DNA of 64,000 nucleotides from Iodobacter fluviatilis (GTDB lineage Bacteria; Pseudomonadota; Gammaproteobacteria; Burkholderiales; Chitinibacteraceae). A program made the translations under genes and the position numbers. Under the pieces are notes generated by a model. The model saw only the letters and a list, made by a program, of their open reading frames with translations. It was not told where the DNA came from and ran no database searches. Positions 44,326 through 52,259 of the stretch are shown here, piece after piece. The stretch spans positions 4,092,001 through 4,156,000 of the forward strand of contig NZ_CP025781.1 in NCBI RefSeq assembly GCF_004194535.1, given 5' to 3'. Numbering within the stretch: the stretch's first letter is position 1; every line of letters begins with the position of its first letter.

Positions 44326-45753
44326 CTACTTCGCCCCCATTAACTGAGCCAGCTGTTTAGAAATCGCCAAACCCAGCCCGCTGCCACCGTATTTACGGGT
44401 GGTTGAGGCATCGGCTTGCTGAAATGATTGAAATAAACGCTCAATTTGCTTAGGCTCAATCCCAATTCCTGTATCGCTTACCGCCCAATAAAGCAAAATA
44501 CTCTCATCATTTTTTTCTACAACTTTGCAATTTAATTTTATATACCCTTCTTGCGTAAACTTAACCGAATTATTCATGTAATTAATCAGAATTTGCTCAA
44601 TTCTTAATGAATCGCCACACAATGTCCTAGGCACTTCAGGCTCGATATCAAACACCAGCTCTAACCCTTTATTATTAACTTTATCAATTAATAAATTGGC
44701 CACATTGTCCAGCACTTGATCCAACTCAAAATCCAGCATTTCAATTTTCAACTTTCCAGACTCTATTTTAGAAAAATCCAGAATATCATTAATGATCCCC
44801 AATAAATGCTGCCCTGACTTTTGAATCTTTTCAATATAATCTCGCTGTTTAAATGTTAAATTAGATTTAAGTACCAAATACGACATACCAATCACCGCAT
44901 TCATTGGCGTACGTATTTCATGGCTCATATTAGCTAAAAACTCTGATTTTAATTGTGAGGCTTGATCAGCATGGTTACGCGCACGCTCTAGCTCTATTTG
45001 CTGACTTTGCAATGCATCATTAGCCAAGGCCAATGCCGAAGTTCGCTCCGATACTTTGATTTCTAGCGCTTCTTCATTACGTTTTAATGCATAAACCAAT
45101 TCAGTCTGGCTTTGCAAAACATCGGCCTGCGCCTTAGCCCGCTGACGGTGCTGGCGTAGCATTGCTAACGCCAATAATAAGGTGAGTAAGCACTGAAAAA
45201 TAGTAAGTGTACTGGTGAAAATAATTTGTTTTTTTACTTCCGAACCCCGTGCGTCCACTATATTAGCAGAAGCAATGGCCGACTTTAAGCCCAATTCTTG
45301 AATTAAATCTTCTAACAATAGAAATTTCTTGAATAACTCAGCAAACTGAGTAGAGGGTACAGCCCGATCTGGATTGGCGCCTAAATAATGATCTGCCTCG
45401 ATAACAAACTGACTTAGCTCATTGACTGCTTTAGAAAAAATAGGAAATCCACGCATTAACTCTTTTGGCGCACCTGCTTGACAGTTTATTACTCGGCTAA
45501 CAAATATTTCATAGCGTAATTTTAATTCATCTAGCGGTATTTTATTTTCATCTAACAAATATAATTCAAAGGTTCTTTCAAAGCGCTGATAATCCACATG
45601 CAATTGAATCAGGGCCCAAAGCGCATTATCATCGGCCCGCCCTAATGCTGAATTTAAACTTTTAAATTGAATCACTTGCAAAACAGCAACCGCGGCATAG
45701 ACGGCTATCAAACTACTAATGATGAGCCATAACAACCGCTTGCTGTGATCCAT
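44326..45753 (-). pseudogene. Hybrid histidine kinase, N-terminal part (sensor-HisKA-HATPase)
   Basis: Two transmembrane helices (about 8-28 and 178-200) enclose a periplasmic four-helix-like sensor of some 150 residues. A coiled coil follows ([20 protein letters not shown]), then HisKA with the phosphoacceptor in [18 protein letters not shown] and HATPase_c with N box YMNNSVKF, G1 SDTGIGI and G2 [12 protein letters not shown]. The frame stops after LAQLMGAK, within the last ATPase strand. The next base tract is GGGGG at 44334-44338; one more G would carry the frame into [12 protein letters not shown] and the receivers downstream. It follows the molybdopterin-fold gene by 9 bp. Confidence 0.88.
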
Positions 45754-45762
45754 AGCGCCCCC

Positions 45763-46251
45763 TTATTGCATATGTATTTTTGAGAGCTGCCAAATAGATC
45801 GTGTGTAATACAGATCTTTTTTTAGCTCCGCATGCTTATCATAAGGATACACAACAAATAGCGGGCCTTTTTCACGAATAGTCATCGGCTTGTTATTCAT
45901 TAGCCGCGCTAATAACACGGGATAACGGGTTACATCAGAGTAAGGCATTTCAACGCGATAGTCATTTAAGGCAACTAAGGTGATATCCCCCCCTTTTACA
46001 CCTGCTGCGGCCAATACATCCTTTAATAGCGGCCCTGTAAACTTAACGGGCTTGTCATACCAAGGCGTTTGCGTAGTAAACGTGGTTTGGGGGAATTTTG
46101 TTAGCTGATCCATCGTAAACACGGTAACTTTACCCTGATTGGACGGACTTACACTTCCATATATAGTGAGCACAACAACGCCATTGGGGATCTCTAATGC
46201 AAATACTGAGCCACAAAAACAGCAGATAGCAAACCAGAGTGCTCGTTTCAT
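45763..46251 (-). CDS. Secreted molybdopterin-fold (SUOX-like) protein
   Basis: A 162-residue secreted protein with signal peptide (MKRALWFAICCFCGSVFA). The rest resembles the oxidoreductase molybdopterin-binding (SUOX) fold: FTMDQLTKFPQTTFTTQTPW, FTGPLLKDVLAAAGVKGGDI, LVALNDYRVEMPYSDV, KGPLFVVYPYD. No cysteine for molybdenum is visible in the mature chain, so it may bind a ligand rather than catalyse. It is 9 bp upstream of the hybrid kinase, so it is probably the periplasmic partner or sensor of that kinase. Confidence 0.78.
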   Translation of the reverse strand: MKRALWFAICCFCGSVFALEIPNGVVVLTIYGSVSPSNQGKVTVFTMDQLTKFPQTTFTTQTPWYDKPVKFTGPLLKDVLAAAGVKGGDITLVALNDYRVEMPYSDVTRYPVLLARLMNNKPMTIREKGPLFVVYPYDKHAELKKDLYYTRSIWQLSKIHMQ

Positions 46252-46368
46252 TGTTTAGACTCCAAAGCAAGCTTCAATAACAATACCGTACGTTTACACA
46301 GTAGTATTGAATTGCCTTTCTTGCCCCTACAATACACACACCGATCTGCCATTGACCCAATTCACTAG

Positions 46369-46528
46369 CAGCCTGTCGGACTTAAGCGATCGTAGCGAGG
46401 GAAAGACCGGTTTGAGACAGATTTCGCGGGTTTTTGAGGCGAATAGCTGGCTATTTAACGAGAAAATGCGTGAAATATGGCCAAATCCGGCTTTTCCGTA
46501 GTAGATCAGTCTTAAGTCCGACAGGCTG
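46369..46528. repeat. 160 bp MITE-like element, copy 4
   Basis: Ends CAGCCTGTCGGACTTAAG and CTTAAGTCCGACAGGCTG, flanked by CTAG on both sides (46365-46368; 46529-46532). The interior is nearly the reverse complement of copy 3 and very close to copy 1. It lies just after the aminotransferase stop. Confidence 0.9.
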
Positions 46529-46539
46529 CTAGGCTTTAC

Positions 46540-47673
46540 TTAATCTAGCAACTTAGCTAGTAAGCAAACACCCTGCTCAATCTGCGCCATACTGGCGTGA
46601 CTAAAATTGAGTCTGAGCGTTGCGGATGGCTGGGGCACTGGATCAAAAGCTGCGCCAGGCATAATCGCCAAACCTGCTGCTAAGGCGGTGCGCATCAAGA
46701 GCATCGTATCTTGCTGGGCATGGAGTGTTAGCCAAAAAAACAAACCACCAACCGGTTTTTCCCAATGTGCTTTATCAGCCAAATGCCGTTGTAAGCAGGC
46801 ATGCATAAAATCACGCTTTTGCCGATACAAGGGCAAAATACGGCTGACATGCCGATCTAAACTACCATCGGCCAATACTTGCGCCACAATGGCTTGACTA
46901 AGGCGGTTGCTATGCAAATCGGCAGCTTGCTTAAGCCGTGTAAGGGGCAACATAAGCTCAGGATGCATAATGAGATAACCAAGCCGCAACCCTGGTGCCA
47001 ATGTTTTAGAAAACGACCCTTGATATACCCAAAGCGCTTTATTTAGCTGAGAAACGATAGGCTCAGGTGCTGGGCTATCAAAAGCAAGATCACGGTAAGG
47101 ATCATCCTCAAACACCAGCATAGAGTGCCGATCAAAAGCCTCTGCCAAAGCCTGACGCCGTTCCTTGGAATAACAACGCCCTGTTGGATTTTGAAATGTA
47201 GGCACCAAATAAGCCAAGCGTGCATCACACCCCGCTAGGGCTTCCGGCAAAATGCCTTGCTCATCTTGCTGAGTGCCTACAAATTCGCCACCAAACAAAC
47301 GGAATACCTGTAGGGCCGCCAGATAGGTGGGGGATTCGGTCAGTATGCGTGTGCCTTCACTCACCATGAGCTTACTAACTAGATCAATCCCCTGCTGCGA
47401 ACCGTTTACAATCAACACTTGCGCCGCAGTACAGTCAATGCCCATTGCCTTGGCACGCAAAGCCACTTGCTGACGTAGCGCAGGCTCACCTTCGGTTTGC
47501 CCGTATTGCCAAATATCATCTGGCAACTGACTTAAGACATTTTGATCTGCTTTAAATAGAGCCTCACTCGCAGGCAAGCCCCCTGCAAAAGAAATAATAC
47601 CGGGCAGCGAGGCTGCAGCTAAAATATCCCTCACCAGTGAGGAAGTAAGCCGGTTAATCCGTGTTGCAAACAT
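46540..47673 (-). CDS. PLP-dependent class I/II aminotransferase, LysN/2-aminoadipate type
   Basis: A 377-residue fold type I aminotransferase of the MocR-like branch but without the GntR DNA-binding domain. It starts MFATRINRLTSSLVRDIL, typical of this subgroup, so ATG 47673 is preferred to one seven codons upstream. Seen: ISFAGGLPA near 26-34, YGQTEGEPALRQQVA, NGSQQGIDLVSKL, VPTFQNPTGR near 162, and the PLP lysine in YQGSFSKTLAPGLRLGYL. Substrate unknown, likely an amino acid such as 2-aminoadipate, valine or kynurenine. Divergent from a MarR gene; its 5' end and the shared control region are duplicated in tandem. Confidence 0.9.
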   Translation of the reverse strand: MFATRINRLTSSLVRDILAAASLPGIISFAGGLPASEALFKADQNVLSQLPDDIWQYGQTEGEPALRQQVALRAKAMGIDCTAAQVLIVNGSQQGIDLVSKLMVSEGTRILTESPTYLAALQVFRLFGGEFVGTQQDEQGILPEALAGCDARLAYLVPTFQNPTGRCYSKERRQALAEAFDRHSMLVFEDDPYRDLAFDSPAPEPIVSQLNKALWVYQGSFSKTLAPGLRLGYLIMHPELMLPLTRLKQAADLHSNRLSQAIVAQVLADGSLDRHVSRILPLYRQKRDFMHACLQRHLADKAHWEKPVGGLFFWLTLHAQQDTMLLMRTALAAGLAIMPGAAFDPVPQPSATLRLNFSHASMAQIEQGVCLLAKLLD

Positions 47674-47684
47674 AGCCCAACGCC

Positions 47685-47709
47685 TATAGGTCAATATATA
47701 TGACCTATA
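47685..47709. promoter_or_regulatory. Palindromic operator, copy 1
   Basis: TATAGGTCA, an ATATATA spacer and TGACCTATA form a perfect inverted repeat just upstream of the aminotransferase start. The size and placement fit a MarR-family site. Confidence 0.7.
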
Positions 47710-47761
47710 TATGCACTATACTCCGCTACTATGTCAAGCAACCACGCCCAAGCACGCGCAT

Positions 47762-47993
47762 CCATTGCCTTGGCACGCAAAGCCACTTGCTGACGTAGCG
47801 CAGGCTCACCTTCGGTTTGCCCGTATTGCCAAATATCATCTGGCAACTGACTTAAGACATTTTGATCTGCTTTAAATAGAGCCTCACTCGCAGGCAAGCC
47901 CCCTGCAAAAGAAATAATACCGGGCAGCGAGGCTGCAGCTAAAATATCCCTCACCAGTGAGGAAGTAAGCCGGTTAATCCGTGTTGCAAACAT
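47762..47993 (-). pseudogene. Truncated second copy of aminotransferase 5' end
   Basis: Duplicate of the first 77 codons of the aminotransferase, from the MFATRINR start at 47993 to KAM, after which the frame leaves the family and runs about 23 unrelated residues to a stop at about 47691. No PLP site, so it cannot be an enzyme. Confidence 0.85.
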
Positions 47994-48004
47994 AGCCCAA
48001 CGCC

Positions 48005-48029
48005 TATAGGTCAATATATATGACCTATA
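48005..48029. promoter_or_regulatory. Palindromic operator, copy 2
   Basis: Exact second copy of the operator at 47685-47709, 320 bp away and immediately upstream of the MarR gene. Two sites may allow looping or titrate the regulator. Confidence 0.7.
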
Positions 48030-48050
48030 TATGCACTATACTCCGCTACT

Positions 48051-48512
48051 ATGTCAAGCAACCACGCCCAAGCACGCGCATCCATGACCAAAACAAACAC
48101 AGACTTACTAAGCGCTGACTTAGAGCGATTTTTTTATGGCTATCGCACCTTTACATCACTACCAGACGAAATGCTTAGCCCCTTACAACTGGCCCGAGTA
48201 CACCACCGCATTCTTTATTTTGTTGGGCGCGAAGCAGGCCTGTCAGTAAACGGTCTGCTTGCTAAGCTGGGGACATCCAAACAGGCACTGAATAAACCTT
48301 TAAGAGAACTGCAAGAAAAAGAGCTTATTATTGCCAGCATGGCCACCTATGACAAAAGGGTGAAGTGTCTTGCGCTCACCCCAAGCGGCATGGATTTAGA
48401 AGAAAAACTATCCAATAGCCAGCGTGACCTACTCAGCCGAGCCTTCGCAAAAAGCCCGGAATCAGAAGTAGGCTGGCGGAATATCATGAGTATTTTGGCC
48501 ACAGAATCTTAA
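48051..48512 (+). CDS. MarR-family winged-helix regulator
   Basis: A 153-residue regulator. The winged helix is clear: LQLARVHHRILYFVGREAGL, SVNGLLAKLGTSKQALNKPL (recognition helix about 75-90), then the wing with YDKRVKCLALTPSGMD. Two starts are possible: ATG 48051 or ATG 48084 (residue 12); both are plausible and neither has a strong ribosome binding site. It is divergent from the aminotransferase and likely controls both through the palindrome between them. The N-terminal 11 codons lie in the duplicated segment. Confidence 0.88.
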   Translation: MSSNHAQARASMTKTNTDLLSADLERFFYGYRTFTSLPDEMLSPLQLARVHHRILYFVGREAGLSVNGLLAKLGTSKQALNKPLRELQEKELIIASMATYDKRVKCLALTPSGMDLEEKLSNSQRDLLSRAFAKSPESEVGWRNIMSILATES

Positions 48513-48531
48513 ATTACGCAGCGAACCAAAA

Positions 48532-49503
48532 ATGAAACTCAGCATTGTTATTCCTTTTATGAATCCAGATCATCAGCATTTCTCTGAAATGTTAATGGGC
48601 TTAGCTGCCTGCCAATTTTCTATATTTAGTACCGTAGAAGTTATTTTGGTCAACGACGGCAGCCAAGATGATTACCAAAAAGAAATAACCACCGCCAGTG
48701 CCTTGCTATCAATCCAACTTATTGTATTACCCTGTAATCACGGGGTATCTTATGCGCGAAATATCGGCATGGCCGCAGCAACAGGGGATTGGATTGCCCT
48801 GCATGATGCGGATGATATTAGCCTGCCACAGCGTTTCATACAAAGTGCGCAATTTTTGCAGCGCCACCCAGAAGTCATTGCCGTATCAGGCGATATGCTG
48901 GTATTTAATCAGGGCGGCAAAGATGAGTTAATGCGCTTATTCCCTTTATTACATCAAGATATCTGCGTAGATAATTTATTTTATTGTGCCATGGCTCAAC
49001 CCGCACTTATGCTTAATCGTGTACTTTGGTTAGCCAGTGGTATTCAATACACTGAAAAAATGGACATGGCCCAAGATTGGGATTTTGTCATCCGCCTAAG
49101 CCAACACGGGCAATTGGCTAATTTAGGCTTGCCGCTGGTGCGTTATCGCCAGCATATGCGGCAGCGTAGTGCCGAAATTAATGGCGAATTTGCCAATATT
49201 CATGTTCGTGGCATTTGGAAAAAACAACTTGTCCATTTAGGGGCCGATACCAACCCCGCACTACTACAAGTGCATGGTCATTTATCCCCCTATTGGCTTT
49301 GGCAGCTTTCTGATATTGCGCAAGCGTGGGAGCTTTGCCCTCAAGCGGTCAGCCATTGGGGCAATGAAATACTTCGCACCAATCAAACTAGCCAATACGT
49401 AAGCAGCGCAATCTTAGCGCAAAAAATTCACCGCTTGCAGCGCCATTGGCATGCATGGAAAGCCAGCGGTAGCCCAACAACGCAGGTGCATTTTTTATTA
49501 TAA
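48532..49503 (+). CDS. Glycosyltransferase family 2 protein
   Basis: A 323-residue GT-A glycosyltransferase, cytoplasmic. It opens with KLSIVIPFMNPDHQHFSEML; the nucleotide-sugar site is VEVILVNDGSQDDYQ near 36-50, and the DXD-type metal motif is IALHDADDISLPQRF near 90-104. A later ED-like segment MDMAQDWDFVIRLSQHG resembles the catalytic base region. Acceptor unknown. It begins 19 bp after the MarR gene, so it may be co-transcribed. Confidence 0.85.
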   Translation: MKLSIVIPFMNPDHQHFSEMLMGLAACQFSIFSTVEVILVNDGSQDDYQKEITTASALLSIQLIVLPCNHGVSYARNIGMAAATGDWIALHDADDISLPQRFIQSAQFLQRHPEVIAVSGDMLVFNQGGKDELMRLFPLLHQDICVDNLFYCAMAQPALMLNRVLWLASGIQYTEKMDMAQDWDFVIRLSQHGQLANLGLPLVRYRQHMRQRSAEINGEFANIHVRGIWKKQLVHLGADTNPALLQVHGHLSPYWLWQLSDIAQAWELCPQAVSHWGNEILRTNQTSQYVSSAILAQKIHRLQRHWHAWKASGSPTTQVHFLL

Positions 49504-49543
49504 AGCCCCACCACCTAAAACATGATTCACTCGGAGCCGCGCC

Positions 49544-49894
49544 ATGCATCAGCATCACAAAGTGAATTATATTGAAATGCCTTCCAGAGACTTAAATCTA
49601 AGCAAAGCCTTTTTTACCAAGGTATTTGGCTGGGCTTTTGTGGATTATGGGCCAGAATATTGCGCTTTTTCTAACGGGGGGATTGATGGGGGCTTTTACT
49701 ACGCTGATTTAGCGATTTCTAGCCAAAGCAGTGCGCCTTTAATTATTTTATATAGCAATCAACTTGAAACCACGCAAACCGCCGTATTGGCTGCGGGTGG
49801 TGAGCTTATCAAAACCATTTTTTCTTTCCCTGGTGGGCGGCGTTTTCAGTTTAAAGATCCTGCGGGAAACGAGTTTGCCGTATGGTCAGAATAA
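49544..49894 (+). CDS. VOC family protein (glyoxalase fold)
   Basis: A 116-residue VOC protein of the CetB/YdcJ-like antibiotic-resistance style: VNYIEMPSRDLNLSKAFFTK, FGWAFVDYGPEYCAFSNGGI, and the C-terminal GGRRFQFKDPAGNEFAVWSE with the usual metal-site Glu. Its stop lies 13 bases inside the next gene. Substrate unknown. Confidence 0.85.
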   Translation: MHQHHKVNYIEMPSRDLNLSKAFFTKVFGWAFVDYGPEYCAFSNGGIDGGFYYADLAISSQSSAPLIILYSNQLETTQTAVLAAGGELIKTIFSFPGGRRFQFKDPAGNEFAVWSE

Positions 49895-50499
49895 GCCCAC
49901 CCCCTAATCAGGCCAGCGGCATAATCACACCCCCGCAGCCCCATATGCCAAAAGCTGAGTGTGAGGCGCTAACAGCGGCATTGCAGCAAGCCCAGAGCTA
50001 TTTAGAGTTTGGCATGGGTGGCAGCACCCTGTTGGCAGCGTGGCTTAGCGTGCCGCAAATTATTGCCATAGATTCCAGTCAAGCGTGGGTAGACAAAGTA
50101 GCGGGGCAAATATCGGAGATTCAAACCGCCAGCCAAGTCACGCTGCTTTTTGCCAACATCGGCCCAACCGGTGATTGGGGCTACCCTGAGGATATGAAAA
50201 CACAGTGCCGCTGGCCAGATTACTACGCACTACCGTGGGCTACGGCGGCAGAGCCAGACTTAGTGCTCATTGATGGTCGATTTAGGGTGCCGTGTTTTTT
50301 GTATTCATTGCTGAGACTTAAGCCAGGCGCCGTAATCCTATGGGATGACTACGCCCAGCGGGCGGAATACCATCTTGTTGAGCAACACCTTGCCCCCAGC
50401 GTATTTTTTGGTGATATGGCTAAATTTATAGTGCCTAGTCACGTAAATGCAGCAAACATTCTTAATAGCCTGTTTGAAAATCTCTATTTAGCTAATTAA
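49882..50499 (+). CDS. Class I SAM-dependent methyltransferase-like protein
   Basis: A 205-residue Rossmann-type protein. SYLEFGMGGSTLLAAWL near 35-51 has the glycine-rich motif I and IIAIDSSQAWVDKVA near 58-72 the acidic ribose-binding residue. EPDLVLIDGRFRVPCFLYSL near 132-151 and GAVILWDDYAQRAEYHLVE near 158-176 match a group of sugar- or lipopolysaccharide-linked methyltransferases (MT_24-like). Overlap with the VOC gene implies coupled translation. Function not assigned. Confidence 0.65.
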   Translation: MVRISPPPNQASGIITPPQPHMPKAECEALTAALQQAQSYLEFGMGGSTLLAAWLSVPQIIAIDSSQAWVDKVAGQISEIQTASQVTLLFANIGPTGDWGYPEDMKTQCRWPDYYALPWATAAEPDLVLIDGRFRVPCFLYSLLRLKPGAVILWDDYAQRAEYHLVEQHLAPSVFFGDMAKFIVPSHVNAANILNSLFENLYLAN

Positions 50500-50714
50500 A
50501 CGTGCCTTTGCAGGAATGAGCATGGACCGCCTTACCCTTTATGCACTGGCCGCTAGGTGCACAGTTTTGAGCGGTAAAAAAAGGCGGGCATTTTTTGCTA
50601 AGCGAGGGCTTTGATACCACTGCCGGTGGTGGTGGAAGCATGCGCCAGATGTTTGAGCGGGCTAGTACAGCAGCACCTGTCAATCCCGTATAGCGAGCTC
50701 CATTTCGAGTCGTC

Positions 50715-50734
50715 ATTCCCGCGCAGGCGGGAAT
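50715..50734. repeat. dRS3-type palindromic repeat
   Basis: ATTCCC-N8-GGGAAT with the common inner GCGCAGGC, followed by CCAGCC. It is the Neisseria dRS3 form, which in Neisseria serves as a target for filamentous prophage and other insertions. It stands in a gene-free gap (50500-50786). Confidence 0.8.
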
Positions 50735-50786
50735 CCAGCCCGGTCAAAGCATTCGGGGAAGACGGCTTGCATGCGGTGATGACGAT

Positions 50787-52247
50787 TTAAGGCAACTTCA
50801 CCCGCATCAGTTTACTTTTGCTCTTTTTTGATTGAGCCGCCGGATTGCTGGCCTCTCCAAACAAAAAGGAATAGTCACTGGCAAGGGTTTGCTTTTGCCC
50901 CGCGACTGTTGCCCCCGTGTGGCAACTCAAACAGTTAATATCCTGGTGGTATGTCTCCAAAATGGTATTGGCCACGGGCTGCTGTGCCACGGTGGGCTGG
51001 GCATTACCATCGTACAGCGGAGCAAGGGAGCCTGGGCCGATTGGGGTGTTGTTATTGGGCCAAAGTACATTCACCAGCTGATAATTTAAAAACACTGAGC
51101 TGGGGTTGGCCGCTTTAATTGTGGCCCACGTATTGGTGTTAAGGGCTGCGATATTATTAGCGGTGGTGTTGCTGATGGGCGTAGTACGCACCACCTGTAC
51201 GGCGGCGTTATACGGGTCTTTACCCGCTACCGGCATTTTATTCTGCGCACATTTGTAGTAATCCGTTGCTGGATCACAGTTTAGATTGAAATAAGTGTAC
51301 CAAGGCAAGGGTGGCGCAGTCAGCTCGGTTTTGCTGGGCGCGTTATAAACATGCTCAAACGTGCTCCACATAAACTGCTGGGCATTGGGTGTTTTGCGAA
51401 TAATGTGTAAGGCCACAAGGCCCACGGTGACTTGCTTGGGCGTGGTGCTGCCGCCGCCTGCGATCGGATAACTCACCCACGCCTTAGATGTTTTAAACAT
51501 CGGCCAGATCGTGGGGTCATCCAGCTCTATCCATGCAGCCTTAATTTCAATCGCCCCCACCGTGCCGTAAGTTGAAAACATCGCCGAGCCATCAGGCAAA
51601 TTCAGCCCCTGCGTGGTGGCAAACGGGGCTTGTTTATCGGCGATATACAGCTGATTCTGGTTGATATAATTGTACTCATCCTGATTAAGCCGCTTTTCAA
51701 ACAGGGTGAGGTAATTATTCATTTTAGGCTGCGCAGTGAGCCACGCGCCATTGGTACCCGCCTCGGCAATGTCTTTTAAAGCAGGCACAGAGGACGCGCC
51801 AAATTTAGACGTTAGATATAAACCTTTTATACCAAAAGATGAGGTTGCCTTCAGCGTTTTGCTTTTCATCAGCGAGCGCATCGCCAGCGGCAGCGCTTGC
51901 ATCGTTTGCCAAGGCACCGGCGGCTTTCCGTCGGGGCGAAAAACCTCTGATGACTCTTTATAACTTTCCCAAACCACGGGGCTGGCCGTGCCTGCCACGC
52001 CAAAAGAAGATGCAGGCACGCTAGTATCAGGCTGCCCCGGTAGATTGGGATCAGCCGCCCAGTTAAGCGTAATAAATTGCTGCCATGCCAAGTTATTAAA
52101 CGCGTTCTGATTGGTGCCCTGCGAATCGCAAGGAATAATAGGCTGCATCACGGGCACACCCGCCCAAGCTGGGCAAGCCGCAGCCGCCGTTTTTGCCCCC
52201 AACGCAAGGCAAACGACTAGGCAATCAGTACGATTTAATCTCAGCAC
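50787..52247 (-). CDS. Secreted cytochrome c family protein, one heme
   Basis: A 486-residue secreted protein with N-terminal signal peptide (CLVVCLALGAKTAAAAC). A single C-x-x-C-H heme motif, INCLSCHTGAT, is near residues 442-452. The mature N-terminus includes NAFNNLAWQQFITLNWAADP, then PVVWESYKESSEVFRPDG; aromatic residues are frequent. This layout occurs in a poorly described family of secreted cytochrome proteins. Four further cysteines (for example in NLNCDP and YYKCAQ) may form disulfides. It is 12 bp after the 702-residue gene in transcription order and the two are likely one operon. Redox partner and substrate unknown. Confidence 0.75.
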   Translation of the reverse strand: MLRLNRTDCLVVCLALGAKTAAAACPAWAGVPVMQPIIPCDSQGTNQNAFNNLAWQQFITLNWAADPNLPGQPDTSVPASSFGVAGTASPVVWESYKESSEVFRPDGKPPVPWQTMQALPLAMRSLMKSKTLKATSSFGIKGLYLTSKFGASSVPALKDIAEAGTNGAWLTAQPKMNNYLTLFEKRLNQDEYNYINQNQLYIADKQAPFATTQGLNLPDGSAMFSTYGTVGAIEIKAAWIELDDPTIWPMFKTSKAWVSYPIAGGGSTTPKQVTVGLVALHIIRKTPNAQQFMWSTFEHVYNAPSKTELTAPPLPWYTYFNLNCDPATDYYKCAQNKMPVAGKDPYNAAVQVVRTTPISNTTANNIAALNTNTWATIKAANPSSVFLNYQLVNVLWPNNNTPIGPGSLAPLYDGNAQPTVAQQPVANTILETYHQDINCLSCHTGATVAGQKQTLASDYSFLFGEASNPAAQSKKSKSKLMRVKLP

Positions 52248-52259
52248 GGCAACCCCCTC

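Larger units (their letters stand above)
47442..48081. repeat. 320 bp tandem direct duplication
   Basis: 47442-47761 is repeated, apparently without change, at 47762-48081. Each unit holds the first part of the aminotransferase gene, the operator and the leader of the MarR gene. The outer junctions share CCAT (CCCATTGCC on one side, TCCATGACC on the other), so slippage or recombination at this microhomology is likely. The near-perfect identity suggests a recent event. Confidence 0.95.

Noticed and set aside
47691..48014. 107-codon aminotransferase-like frame
   Set aside because: A by-product of the 320 bp duplication, lacking all catalytic parts.
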